NCBI GenBank assembly: GCA_009773565.1
Contig: WSXY01000001.1
Coordinates: 1 to 64,000 of the forward strand
From: Actinomycetota bacterium
GTDB taxonomy: Bacteria > Actinomycetota > Coriobacteriia > Anaerosomatales > Anaerosomataceae
Reading direction: 5' to 3'
Length of the DNA stretch: 64,000 bases
The translations under genes and the position numbers were made by a program. The notes beneath the pieces were generated by a model, which saw nothing but the letters and a program-made list of their open reading frames with translations, was not told where the DNA came from and ran no database searches. This document shows positions 26,502 to 34,602 of the stretch, piece after piece (positions within the stretch are counted from its first letter, which is position 1; each line of letters starts with the position of its first letter).

Positions 26502-27646
26502 AGTTTGCGACGAGAGCCATTCACGCGGGTCAGGCAGCGGACGTCGCTACCGGCGCCACCATCGTTCCTATCTATCAGACGTCCACGTTCACGCAGTCCG
26601 CGCCCGGTGAACACAAGGGATTTGAGTACTCACGATCCGGGAATCCGACGCGTCAGGCGCTCGAGACATGCCTCGCCTCGCTTGAATCGGCGGCGCACGG
26701 TCTGGCGTTCGCCTCGGGTCTCGCGGCCGAGAACGCGGTCCTTTCCCTGCTTCGCCCCGGGGATCACGTGGTTGCCGGCGAGGATCTTTACGGCGGCACC
26801 GGAAGACTGCTGCGACAGGTCTTCGCGCCTCTGGGCATCCGCACGACGTTCGTGGACACCTCGGATGGAGCCGCCCTTTCGGCGGCCCTCGAGCCGTCCA
26901 CGCGCCTGGTTTGGGTGGAGACGCCGAGCAATCCGCTTCTGCTGGTCACGGACATCGCTTTCGCGGCGAAGGTGACCCACGACAACCGGGCGCTACTGGT
27001 GGTGGACAACACGTTCGCCACGCCGTACCTGCAGCGGCCACTCGAGCTCGGCGCGGACATCGTTGTTCACAGCACGACCAAATACGCGGGCGGTCACTCC
27101 GACGTGGTCGGCGGCGCCGTGCTCGTCGACGACCCCGGTCTGGCATCGCAACTGACCTTCTACCAGAACGCGGCCGGAGGGGTGCCCGGGCCGTTCGACT
27201 CCTGGCTCGTGCTCCGGGGCCTGAAGACACTCGCGCTCCGTATGCGCGCCCACTGCGAGAATGCCGCCTCCGTGGCGGCGTTCCTCGCCTCCAGGTCCGA
27301 AGTCGAGAGCGTGTACTACCCCGGCCTGCCGAGCCATCCGGGGCACGAGTTGGCCGGACAGCAGATGTCGGGCTTCGGCGGAATGGTCTCCCTCCGGCTC
27401 GCGGGAGGGCGCGATGCGGCTCTCCACTTTCTGCAGGCCCTCACGTACTTCTCGCTGGCCGAGAGCCTCGGCGGCGTGGAGTCGCTTGCGAGCTACCCGG
27501 CCGAGATGACACACGCATCGCTTCCCGCCGAGGACCGGGAGCGTCGGGGCATCTCGGGCGGGCTCGTGCGCCTGTCTGTGGGGGTCGAAGACATCGACGA
27601 TCTCCTCGCGGACCTCGAGCAGGCGCTGGAGGCCTCCCGTGGCTGA
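26498..27646 (+). CDS. Cystathionine gamma-lyase / gamma-synthase family PLP enzyme
   Basis: The 382-residue Cys/Met-metabolism PLP enzyme has 'YSRSGNPTR', 'FASGLAAENAVL', the 'VVDNTFATPYLQRPLELGADIVVHSTTKYAGGHSD' region with the PLP lysine after STT, and 'VRLSVGVEDIDDL' at the end. Lyases and synthases of this fold cannot be told apart reliably by eye. Translational coupling to cbs suggests reverse transsulfuration, with cystathionine cleaved to cysteine and 2-oxobutyrate. It starts at GTG 26498 overlapping the cbs stop. Confidence 0.9.
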   Translation: MKFATRAIHAGQAADVATGATIVPIYQTSTFTQSAPGEHKGFEYSRSGNPTRQALETCLASLESAAHGLAFASGLAAENAVLSLLRPGDHVVAGEDLYGGTGRLLRQVFAPLGIRTTFVDTSDGAALSAALEPSTRLVWVETPSNPLLLVTDIAFAAKVTHDNRALLVVDNTFATPYLQRPLELGADIVVHSTTKYAGGHSDVVGGAVLVDDPGLASQLTFYQNAAGGVPGPFDSWLVLRGLKTLALRMRAHCENAASVAAFLASRSEVESVYYPGLPSHPGHELAGQQMSGFGGMVSLRLAGGRDAALHFLQALTYFSLAESLGGVESLASYPAEMTHASLPAEDRERRGISGGLVRLSVGVEDIDDLLADLEQALEASRG

Positions 27647-28466
27647 CCCGCCGTCTGCCGAGCGCGACTACGTTCTCGGAACGCACGATGCTGAAATCGA
27701 GCGCCTCGGCCTGCAGCATGAGGCGTGGCGATCCACCGCGATCGAGAGCTGGAATCGGGCCGGAATAGCCCGCGGATGGCATGTGCTCGATCTTGGCGCG
27801 GGTCCGGGGCACGCCTCCCTGGACCTCGCCAGGGCGGTCGGGCCGGAGGGGTCGGTCACTGCGGTCGAACGCTCGGGGCGCTTCGCGCAGGCAGGGCGCG
27901 ACGCCGCGCTCGTGTACGGATGCGGCAACATCCATTACCGCGAACTCGACCTGATGCTCGACCCACTGCCGGAAGGATCGTTCGATGCGGCCTGGTGCCG
28001 CTGGGTGTGTTCCTTCCTGCCGGATCCGGCTCCCCTGATCGAGGGGCTCTCCCGGAGGCTGCGCGCCGGCGGCGTGGCGGTCTTCCACGAGTACGCCGAC
28101 TACGCCTCGTGGAGATACTCACCGCGCTTGCCGCTCCTCGAAGAGTACGTCGCGCACGTCATGAGGACATGGCGGGACGGTGGCGGGGAACCCGATATCG
28201 CGATGAGCTTACCCCCTCTCTTGCGTACGGCCGGCTTCTCCGTTCGCTCCGCCACGCCTCATATCTTCTGCGTCGGCCCGGGAGACGACCGGTGGAGGTG
28301 GATCTCCACGTTCGTGGAGTCGAACTGCGAACGCCTCCTCGAACTCGAGACCTGTGACACCGGGTGGGTGGAGTCGGTCCGAGCCGAACTCAGGCATGCC
28401 GAAGCGGACCCAGACGCACTCCTGCTCACGCCTATGGTGCTTGAAGTGATCGCCGAGCTTCGCTGA
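27639..28466 (+). CDS. Class I SAM-dependent methyltransferase, unknown substrate
   Basis: The 275-residue protein has a Rossmann methyltransferase core: motif I 'VLDLGAGPGHASLDLA' (about residues 51-66), 'VTAVERS' (motif II acid), and 'FDAAWCRWVCSFLPDP' (motif IV). It starts at GTG 27639 overlapping the PLP enzyme by eight bases, so it is in the same operon. Its C-terminal third has no recognised substrate domain. A small-molecule methylation linked to sulfur amino-acid turnover is possible. Confidence 0.8.
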   Translation: MADPPSAERDYVLGTHDAEIERLGLQHEAWRSTAIESWNRAGIARGWHVLDLGAGPGHASLDLARAVGPEGSVTAVERSGRFAQAGRDAALVYGCGNIHYRELDLMLDPLPEGSFDAAWCRWVCSFLPDPAPLIEGLSRRLRAGGVAVFHEYADYASWRYSPRLPLLEEYVAHVMRTWRDGGGEPDIAMSLPPLLRTAGFSVRSATPHIFCVGPGDDRWRWISTFVESNCERLLELETCDTGWVESVRAELRHAEADPDALLLTPMVLEVIAELR

Positions 28467-28511
28467 AACTTATTGCGCACTAATACCATATCTTACATGC
28501 GGTTCTCTGTC

Positions 28512-28540
28512 TTGAAATGCCGGACGTCGGGGAATAGTCT
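28512..28540 (+). promoter_or_regulatory. Putative promoter for cysK
   Basis: TTGAAA (28512-28517) and TAGTCT (28535-28540) are 17 bases apart in the AT-richer gap upstream of cysK. They match the consensus at 4 of 6 positions each. It would start a transcript about 30 bases before the ATG. Confidence 0.35.
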
Positions 28541-28576
28541 CGGGAAGACAGAAGAAACCGCCCTGAAGGAGGCGTC

Positions 28577-29536
28577 ATGACACCTGTATCCTCCGCCGTC
28601 GACACGACCATCGGATCGACTCCGCTCATCCACCTCAACCGCCTGGCGACCGGTCTGCCGGCATCGGTGGCAGTCAAGATGGAGTCCCGCAACCCGGGCG
28701 GCTCCGTCAAGGACCGCATCGGCCTGAGCATGATCGACGACGCTGAAGAACGCGGACTCATCGAGCGCGGCCGCTCGGTGCTGATCGAGCCCACCTCGGG
28801 CAACACGGGTATAGCGCTCGCGATGATCGGCGCGGCCCGCGGCTATCGCGTCATTCTCACCATGCCCGAGTCGATGTCGATGGAGCGGCGTAAGCTGCTT
28901 GCCGCATACGGCGCCGAACTCGTGCTGACACCCCGTGCCGACGGCATGCGCGGAGCCGTCGAGGCTGCCGATAAGCTTGCTGCCGAGACCGAGAACTCGT
29001 TCATCCCCCGACAGTTCGACAACCCCGCAAACCCTCGCGTTCACTTCGAGACGACGGGGCCCGAGATACTCGAGGCGCTCGGCGACGCGAGACTCGGCGC
29101 GGTGGTGGCGGGAGTCGGAACCGGCGGAACGATCACCGGAGTCGGCCGCTATCTTCGCGAGCAGGGTTCCGATGCACTGATCGTGGCCGTGGAGCCGACC
29201 GAGTCGCCAATCATCTCGCAACGGCGGGCGGGCGAGGATCTCACCCCCGGCCCGCACGGCATCCAGGGGATCGGCGCCAACTTCATCCCGGTCGTGCTCG
29301 ACGTGGAGCTGCTGAGCGAGGTCGAACACGTGAGCGGTCCAGAGGCTATCGAGATGTCGCGCCGACTTGCGGCCGAGGAGGGACTGCTTGTGGGTATCTC
29401 CTCTGGGGCCAACGTCGCTGCGGCGCTTCGGATCGCGGCGAGACCTGATCTCGCCGGCACGACCGTCGTGACCTTCGCTCCCTCAACAGGAGAACGCTAT
29501 CTCTCAACGCCGCTCTGGGAAGGCTACGGTATCTGA
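28577..29536 (+). CDS. cysK: Cysteine synthase (O-acetylserine sulfhydrylase)
   Basis: The 319-residue enzyme makes cysteine from O-acetylserine and sulfide. It has 'ESRNPGGSVKDRIG' with the PLP lysine (about residue 44), the substrate loop 'PTSGNTGIALAM', 'GVGTGGTITGVGRYL' and 'GISSGANVAAAL' for PLP phosphate binding. GAAGGAGG precedes the ATG. It is followed one base later by an Rrf2-type regulator, the pairing known for CymR-CysK control. Confidence 0.93.
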   Translation: MTPVSSAVDTTIGSTPLIHLNRLATGLPASVAVKMESRNPGGSVKDRIGLSMIDDAEERGLIERGRSVLIEPTSGNTGIALAMIGAARGYRVILTMPESMSMERRKLLAAYGAELVLTPRADGMRGAVEAADKLAAETENSFIPRQFDNPANPRVHFETTGPEILEALGDARLGAVVAGVGTGGTITGVGRYLREQGSDALIVAVEPTESPIISQRRAGEDLTPGPHGIQGIGANFIPVVLDVELLSEVEHVSGPEAIEMSRRLAAEEGLLVGISSGANVAAALRIAARPDLAGTTVVTFAPSTGERYLSTPLWEGYGI

Positions 29537-29537
29537 C

Positions 29538-29954
29538 ATGCGCGTCTCACAGCGCCTCGACTACACGCTCAAGATGCTCGTTGCCCTTGCGCGACTCCCT
29601 CACGGTGTGACGACAGCGTCGGGCGACCTTGCAGTGCGACTCGGCTTGCCGAGGCGCTTCGGCGAGCAGCAGATGACGGCACTGGCGAAGACCGGGCTTG
29701 TCGAGTCTCGACGCGGCACCGGGGGCGGCGTATCCCTCTCCCGGCCCGCGTCGGAGATCACCGTGCTCGACGTGGTGAAGGCCATCCAGGGCGAGGTGCT
29801 TGATGTGCCGAAAGCGACCGGGTCTGCCACCGCAGAGTTCTGGAGCCGGGCAGCCGGCGCGCTTGAGGAGCAACTGGGCTCCACGACGCTCACGGATCTC
29901 GTTCGGCGCCAGGCCGAACTCGATGCGGCGGCGGGGCCGATGTACTTCATCTAG
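29538..29954 (+). CDS. Rrf2-family regulator without cluster cysteines (CymR-like)
   Basis: The 138-residue winged-helix protein begins MRVSQRLDYTLKMLVALARL. It shows the Rrf2 recognition-helix pattern 'LAVRLGLPRRFGEQQMTALAKTGLVESRRGTGGGVSLSRP'. There are no cysteines, so it cannot bind an Fe-S cluster like the regulator at 9648. Its immediate position after cysK fits the CymR model, in which CysK signals cysteine supply by binding the regulator. That assignment is inference from context. It probably controls the cysteine and methionine operons around it. Confidence 0.82.
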   Translation: MRVSQRLDYTLKMLVALARLPHGVTTASGDLAVRLGLPRRFGEQQMTALAKTGLVESRRGTGGGVSLSRPASEITVLDVVKAIQGEVLDVPKATGSATAEFWSRAAGALEEQLGSTTLTDLVRRQAELDAAAGPMYFI

Positions 29955-30055
29955 CATGATTCCGGTGCGATTGAGGCGCTGGACGAACGCCTCCCGCCCT
30001 GTTAACGTACCGCTCCATATCCGTTCGACGTGAGAAGGAGGTGAAACGAGGCACC

Positions 30056-30160
30056 ATGGCACGTTCTGTGTTCGTTATGGCGATGGACATGATGATGACC
30101 TGGCCCGGGTCTGCGCTCGCATGCGCAGGAACCGGGCGGCTCCCGCACCTCGCTCGCTAG
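30056..30160 (+). CDS. Methionine-rich 34-residue leader peptide
   Basis: This short frame starts at ATG 30056. A perfect AGGAGGTG ribosome site (30036-30043) is 12 bases upstream, and a second CGAGG is closer. It encodes MARSVFVMAMDMMMTW and 18 more residues. Six of its first 13 codons are ATG, including three in a row at 30089-30097. It stops at TAG 30158-30160, 52 bases before the probable metY start. Two strong hairpins overlap its 3' part. This is the architecture of a translated leader for amino-acid attenuation: shortage of charged Met-tRNA would stall ribosomes at the Met run. The regulatory role is inference, while the frame and codon run are direct. Confidence 0.6.
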   Translation: MARSVFVMAMDMMMTWPGSALACAGTGRLPHLAR

Positions 30161-30168
30161 CAGCGAGG
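30103..30168 (+). promoter_or_regulatory. Candidate attenuator hairpins in the metY leader
   Basis: Hairpin 1 pairs GCCCGG (30103-30108) with CCGGGC (30132-30137) and CTGCGC (30111-30116) with GCGCAG (30123-30128) around a 6-base loop. It begins six bases after the last Met codon of the leader peptide. Hairpin 2 pairs CCTCGCT (30148-30154) with AGCGAGG (30162-30168) across the leader stop codon, and it covers a potential ribosome site for ATG 30174. A ribosome stalled on the Met codons would not reach hairpin 1, whereas one at the stop would melt hairpin 2. No U-tract follows, so control of translation or Rho access is as likely as intrinsic termination. Confidence 0.45.
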
Positions 30169-30212
30169 GAATCATGTACGCACCTCAACACGACACAGAA
30201 ACGAGGAACACC

Positions 30213-31511
30213 ATGACCGCTTCGTCTCGCCGCTTCGATACCGTCGCCGTTCACGGCGGCGCCACCGCGGATCCCACCACCGGCTCGCGCGCCGTGCCGA
30301 TCTACCAGACGGTTGCCTACAACTTCCAGGACGCCGATCATGCCGCGGACCTCTTCGGCCTTCGCGCCTTCGGCAACATCTACTCTCGCATCATGAACCC
30401 GACCAACGATGTGCTCGAGCAGCGCGTAGCGGGCCTGCGTGGCGGGACCACCGCGGTCGCCGTCGCGTCCGGTCACGCCGCGGAGGTCCTCAGCCTTCTG
30501 AACGTGGCGGGCGCCGGAGACAGCATCATCTCCTCCACGTCGCTCTACGGCGGGACCTGGAACATCTTCCTGCACACGTTTCGACGCCTCGGCATCGAGG
30601 TCCGCTTCGTCGAGACCACCGATACCGAGGGATTCGCCGCCGCCTCAGACGGCACCACGAAGGCGTGGTTCGTCGAGACGATCGGCAACCCGCGGCTGGA
30701 CGTGCCCGATATCGGCGGCCTCGCTGATGCGGGTCGCGCCCTCGGGATCCCGCTGTTCGTGGACAACACGTTCGCGACCCCCTATCTCTCGCGGCCGATC
30801 GAGCACGGGGCGGCAGTGGTGATCGAGTCGCTCACGAAGTGGCTCGGCGGACACGGCACCTCGATCGGCGGCATCCTCGTCGATGGCGGAAACTTCGACT
30901 GGGGCACCGGTCGCCACCCCTTCTTCACCGAGCCGGACGAGAGCTACCACGGCCTCAAGTTCTGGGACGTCTTCGGCGACTTCCCGGGCCTCGGCAACGT
31001 GGCCTTCGGGATTCGCGCACGCGTCAACCTGCTTCGCGACTTCGGCCCGGCACTCTCCCCGTTCAACGCGCAGCAGTTCCTCCTCGGCGTTGAAACGCTC
31101 TCACTTCGCGTCCAGCGGCATAGCGATAACGCGCTCGCCGTGGCGAAGCATCTCGAGGCCCACCCGAAGGTTGCATGGGTGGCGTACCCGGGCCTCGATT
31201 CGCACCCGACAAAGGCCAACGCTGACAGGTACCTCGAGAACGGCTACGGCGGCGTGGTCATCTTCGGCGTGAAGGGCGGACTCGAGGCGGGCAAGACGCT
31301 CATCAACAGCGTCGAGCTTTTCAGCCACCTTGCAAACGTCGGCGACGCGAAGTCGCTCATCATCCATCCCGCATCGACCACGCACTCCCAGCTGTCCGCG
31401 CAGGAACTCGTTCGCGCCGGCATCAGCGAAGACTTCGTCCGCTTGTCCGTGGGGATCGAGAACATCGACGACATCATCGCGGATCTCGATCGAGCTCTCG
31501 AGGCGGTGTAG
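30213..31511 (+). CDS. metY: O-acetylhomoserine sulfhydrylase
   Basis: The 432-residue PLP enzyme makes homocysteine (or methionine) from O-acetylhomoserine and sulfide (or methanethiol). It has 'RFDTVAVHGGATADPTTG', 'YSRIMNPTNDVLEQRVA', 'SGHAAEVLSLL', 'SSTSLYGGTWNIF', 'VDNTFATPYLSRPIEHGA' and 'ESLTKWLGGHGTSIGG' with the PLP lysine. The inserted segment after 'GGHG' and the length are typical of MetY and not of gamma-lyases. ATG 30213 places the FDT motif at the usual distance; ATG 30174 is an alternative whose ribosome site lies in hairpin 2. metX follows two bases after the stop. Confidence 0.93.
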   Translation: MTASSRRFDTVAVHGGATADPTTGSRAVPIYQTVAYNFQDADHAADLFGLRAFGNIYSRIMNPTNDVLEQRVAGLRGGTTAVAVASGHAAEVLSLLNVAGAGDSIISSTSLYGGTWNIFLHTFRRLGIEVRFVETTDTEGFAAASDGTTKAWFVETIGNPRLDVPDIGGLADAGRALGIPLFVDNTFATPYLSRPIEHGAAVVIESLTKWLGGHGTSIGGILVDGGNFDWGTGRHPFFTEPDESYHGLKFWDVFGDFPGLGNVAFGIRARVNLLRDFGPALSPFNAQQFLLGVETLSLRVQRHSDNALAVAKHLEAHPKVAWVAYPGLDSHPTKANADRYLENGYGGVVIFGVKGGLEAGKTLINSVELFSHLANVGDAKSLIIHPASTTHSQLSAQELVRAGISEDFVRLSVGIENIDDIIADLDRALEAV

Positions 31512-31513
31512 CC

Positions 31514-32677
31514 GTGCTGGATCCGAGGACCAACGTGCCGCCAGAAGGTGCCCTCGTGGCAACGCTCGAGGGAGAGCTCGACTTGGCTTCCGGCAGGCGC
31601 CTGACGAGTGTCGAGGTCGCCTATGAGACGTTCGGGCGGCTTTCCGCCGACGGCAGCAATGCGGTACTCGTGTGCCACGCCCTTTCCGGCGACTCCCACG
31701 TCACCAGCGGTGACGTGGGAGTCAGCCCCGGCTGGTGGGAGCCGATGGTCGGCCCCGGCAGGGCGCTCGACACCGACAGGCTGTTTGTCATCTGCAGCAA
31801 CGTCCTGGGCGGATGCTCCGGGACCACCGGGCCGGGATCGACCGACCCGGATACAGGCGTGCCGTACGGGAGCGCATTTCCCTTCGTCACCATCGAAGAC
31901 ATGGTCGAAGTGCAGCGTCGCCTGCTCGATCACCTCGGTATTGTCAGACTTGCGGCGGTCGTGGGTGGCTCCATGGGAGGCATGCAGGCATTGGCCTGGG
32001 CTAAGCACCACCCGGAACGTGTGACGGCGGTCGTCGCCGACGCCACGACGCCACGCCTTGGCGCCCAGCCGATCGCGTTCAACGTGGTAGGGCGGCGCGC
32101 CATCCTGGACGACCCGGCATTCGCAGGCGGCGACTACTACCAGTCTGACAGCCAACCCGATGCCGGGCTCTCGATAGCCCGCATGGTCGGCCACATCACG
32201 TACCTGTCGAATGAGTCCATGCATGAGAAGTTCGGGCGGCGACTCCGTGAAGGCATCGAGTACGCCTATGACTTCGTGAATGAGTTCGAGGTCGAGACGT
32301 ACCTGGCGCATCAGGGCCGGCGCTTCACGGAGCGCTTCGATGCGAACACCTACCTGCTGATGACAAAGGCGATGGACTACTTCGACCTTCGTGGAGAATC
32401 GGAGACACTCGCCGAGGCCGTTCGTGGAACGCCCGACCGCTGGCTGGTCACCTCGTTCTCCAGCGACTGGCTGTTCAGCACCGACCAGGCCCGCGATCTC
32501 GCGATCGCTCTGCTGGCGGCCGACAAGCAGGTCACCTTCGCTGAGTTCGAGAGTCCCTACGGCCACGATGCCTTCCTGCTCGAGGTGGAACAACAGACAT
32601 CCCTGCTGCGGCCGTTCCTGGAGAACTCCGTACGTGCCTGCGCTGAGTCCCTGAGACGAAAGGAGGACGCGGCATGA
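31514..32677 (+). CDS. metX: Homoserine O-acetyltransferase
   Basis: The 387-residue alpha/beta hydrolase activates homoserine for MetY. It has 'VAYETFGRL', 'VCHALSGDSHV', the nucleophile in GGSMGGMQALAW (Ser153), the Asp region 'SFSSDWLFS' and the catalytic His in 'SPYGHDAFLLE'. Whether it uses acetyl- or succinyl-CoA cannot be certain from the sequence alone; pairing with MetY suggests acetyl. It starts at GTG 31514 and overlaps metW by four bases, a widely conserved metX-metW arrangement. Confidence 0.93.
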   Translation: MLDPRTNVPPEGALVATLEGELDLASGRRLTSVEVAYETFGRLSADGSNAVLVCHALSGDSHVTSGDVGVSPGWWEPMVGPGRALDTDRLFVICSNVLGGCSGTTGPGSTDPDTGVPYGSAFPFVTIEDMVEVQRRLLDHLGIVRLAAVVGGSMGGMQALAWAKHHPERVTAVVADATTPRLGAQPIAFNVVGRRAILDDPAFAGGDYYQSDSQPDAGLSIARMVGHITYLSNESMHEKFGRRLREGIEYAYDFVNEFEVETYLAHQGRRFTERFDANTYLLMTKAMDYFDLRGESETLAEAVRGTPDRWLVTSFSSDWLFSTDQARDLAIALLAADKQVTFAEFESPYGHDAFLLEVEQQTSLLRPFLENSVRACAESLRRKEDAA

Positions 32678-33390
32678 CGGCTGCTGAACTCCGCCGAAGG
32701 GACCTGGCTCGCATTGCGGACCTGGTACCCCGCGGCTCGCGAGTCCTCGACCTGGGCTGCGGCGACGGGACACTCCTCGCGTTGCTCCGTGACACGCGCG
32801 AGGCTGACGTGCATGGCGTGGAGCTCGACCTTGCGAACGTCGCCGAGTGCGTGCGCCGCGATATCCCCGTAGTGCAGTTCGACATCGACGAGGGGCTGCC
32901 CGACTTCGCCGACGGCTCCTTCGACATCGTCGTCCTGTCGCAGACGCTTCAGGTGGTGCGCAGGCCCGCGCTCGTGCTCCGTGAGATGCTACGTGTGGGC
33001 AAGCGCGGCATCGTTTCATTCCCGAACTTCGGCCACTGGAAGGCGCGCGCGTACCTCACCTTCCGCGGGCGTATGCCGATGTCCCGATCCATCCCCTATT
33101 CATGGTATGACACGCCCAACATCCACCTCACCACGCTGAAGGACTTCCGAGCCTTCGTGGCCGCCAACGGCGGACACATCGAACAGGAGTTGCCGCTCGC
33201 AACGTCGAGAGGCGGGCATCAGCACGAGGTGGCCCTGTGGCCGAACCTCTTCGCCGATACGGGCGTCGCGGTCGTGTGCGCGGGCGCACCCGCACCGCGA
33301 ACGGCCGTGCGCGGGACCTCGCAGGCCACGTGCTGCGGATACGACGTTGACCGGGCGCGACGCACCTACGAGCACGGCTCGCATCGTTAG
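32674..33390 (+). CDS. metW: MetW-like methyltransferase-fold protein
   Basis: The 238-residue protein has 'IADLVPRGSRVLDLGCGDGTLLALL' (SAM-binding motif I), 'VHGVELD', 'FDIVVLSQTLQVVRRP' and the MetW signature 'VSFPNFGHWKARAYLTFRGRMPMS' with 'YSWYDTPNIHLTT'. MetW stabilises or activates MetX in several bacteria. The last 40 residues are extra to the family core. An AAAGGAGG ribosome site lies within metX. Confidence 0.9.
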   Translation: MTAAELRRRDLARIADLVPRGSRVLDLGCGDGTLLALLRDTREADVHGVELDLANVAECVRRDIPVVQFDIDEGLPDFADGSFDIVVLSQTLQVVRRPALVLREMLRVGKRGIVSFPNFGHWKARAYLTFRGRMPMSRSIPYSWYDTPNIHLTTLKDFRAFVAANGGHIEQELPLATSRGGHQHEVALWPNLFADTGVAVVCAGAPAPRTAVRGTSQATCCGYDVDRARRTYEHGSHR

Positions 33391-33451
33391 CGGTTGTCGC
33401 AACTCTCCGAACTCCGGATGAACCCGGACGTCGGTCACCCTGCCGACTCCT

Positions 33452-33664
33452 TCAGGCGGACTCCACCGTGAAGCCTGCGGCGGCGATCGCGTCCATGATG
33501 ACTGGGGTCGCCACAGCGTTCTCGTCGAAGAGCACTGAGGTGATCCCGCGTGAGAATTGCGCTGTGACGGATATGACCCCGGGCAGGTCCTTCACGGCTG
33601 CCTTCACCTTCCCGGTGCATGCGTCGCACATCAGCCCGGGAGTCCGCGCGTGAACGGCTTTCAT
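33452..33664 (-). CDS. HMA-domain copper chaperone-like protein
   Basis: The 70-residue protein begins MKAVHARTPGLMCDACTGKV with CxxC (Cys-Asp-Ala-Cys) and ends 'IAAAGFTVESA'. It is the closest intact relative in the window to the broken HMA gene at 8828 (shared 'LPGVxSVTAxxSxGxTSVxFxEN'). It stands alone between metW and a run of gene fragments and may be the last survivor of a second metal-resistance cluster. Confidence 0.85.
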   Translation of the reverse strand: MKAVHARTPGLMCDACTGKVKAAVKDLPGVISVTAQFSRGITSVLFDENAVATPVIMDAIAAAGFTVESA

Positions 33665-33893
33665 TTGTCGCTCCTCTGCTTTGGCAAGAACATGTCCCTA
33701 CACTACAACCCGGCCGTCTGTTCAAAACGCACCCACATACCGGCCAATGTGCGGAGGCCTGCGGCGACCGAGGGCCCGGCCTGAAGCGTCGCGCCCTCGC
33801 CGAACACATGGATGATTCTGGCTGCGAGTAGCACTACTCGCATGCGGATCGCATTTCCGTTCCCGTAGTTCGGTATTCGGGCGAGGGATGCCG

Positions 33894-34019
33894 ATGGCGG
33901 TAAGGGTCTATTCAGCGAGTTGGATTGCGGCGGTCATGGTGACCGCCGTGCTATCGTCGATGCTGATCCCCGTCTGCGCGATGCCCGAATGCGGTGATAC
34001 CAACCGGCGCGATGGATGA
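33894..34019 (+). CDS. Short signal-peptide-like frame, probable gene fragment
   Basis: ATG 33894, with GAGGGA upstream, opens a 41-residue frame with a hydrophobic export signal (SWIAAVMVTAVLSSMLIPVCAMPEC) that ends shortly after. It may be the start of a small copper-operon protein like the one at 23669, cut off by rearrangement. The next two fragments start inside its end. Confidence 0.3.
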   Translation: MAVRVYSASWIAAVMVTAVLSSMLIPVCAMPECGDTNRRDG

Positions 34020-34065
34020 GACGCAGATGCGCGGGTATCTCGACGCACTCGCAGAGGCGAAGTGA
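34012..34065 (+). pseudogene. C-terminal fragment of a TlpA/thioredoxin-like protein
   Basis: The 17 codons read MDETQMRGYLDALAEAK and a stop, a tail typical of TlpA-like thioredoxins encoded before ccdA. The stop overlaps the ccdA-like GTG (GTGA), as in intact tlpA-ccdA operons. Nothing upstream in frame resembles the rest of the protein. Confidence 0.35.
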
Positions 34066-34205
34066 GCGTCGAATCTCTGGCGACGAACCTGACCTCCGGA
34101 AGCGCTGGCGGCATCGCAGCGTTCGGCGTCGCGTTCCTTGGTGGACTCGTCGCCGGCTTCGGCCCCTGTGTGCTGCCCATGCTCCCTGCCGTCTTCGGTT
34201 CCTAG
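34062..34205 (+). pseudogene. ccdA: N-terminal fragment of a CcdA/DsbD-like membrane protein
   Basis: GTG 34062 opens 47 residues ending in 'FGVAFLGGLVAGFGPCVLPMLPAVFGS' and a stop at 34203-34205. The G-P-C-V-L-P-M-L-P element is the first-helix cysteine motif of CcdA-family thiol-disulfide transporters. The rest of the roughly 230-residue protein, with its second cysteine, is missing. Confidence 0.6.
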
Positions 34206-34401
34206 CAGCGGGGTCATCCGCCCGCTGGATACCTCCCTGCCAGCAGTGCAATGTTCGCCGACTCGCGTTGTCCTGTCTCGACCGAGCCGACCGCCTTCGG
34301 AGCACTCCGAGCCCCGCTCAACCACAAAGTCCGGGACCGCCAGCCTCCTGTGCTAGCTTCCACCCCAGCCCAACACAAGACGCTGAGGTCAGGAGGTGCA
34401 C

Positions 34402-34540
34402 GTGGCTCGGAAGGCCGAGATCTGGCGAGTCGCGTCCACCGGTGTGACGGCAACGCTAGCCGTCGCCCTCATCCCCTTAGCCGTCTCCGCCCTCGCCTCT
34501 CTCTCCCTCGACCGAGCGGCTCACACCGCGCCTCTGACGA
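34402..34540 (+). pseudogene. N-terminal fragment of traG/virD4 (duplicate of 44321)
   Basis: 34315-34540 repeats 44236-44459 at high identity, including the upstream 'CTCAACCACAAAGTCCGGGA' and the GGAGGTGCAC ribosome site. The reading from GTG 34402 (VARKAEIWRVASTGVTAT...) parallels the intact MARKTGTWRAVSTILLAT. Identity stops abruptly after CTCTGACGA, about 60 bases before the dispersed repeat. It is the stub of a second, related conjugative element. Confidence 0.85.
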
Positions 34541-34602
34541 GGTTGGCGTATGAGTTACCGCACTTGCCTGCAACTGTGGTCGTCTATATGCCGACTCACT
34601 TT

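Noticed and set aside
26498-27646. Definite assignment as cystathionine gamma-synthase (metB)
   Set aside because: The fold does not separate synthase from lyase by eye. The metX-metY route nearby makes a separate gamma-synthase unnecessary.
28467-28576. SAM or T-box riboswitch upstream of cysK
   Set aside because: The gap is only 110 bases with no conserved T-box or SAM-I core elements.
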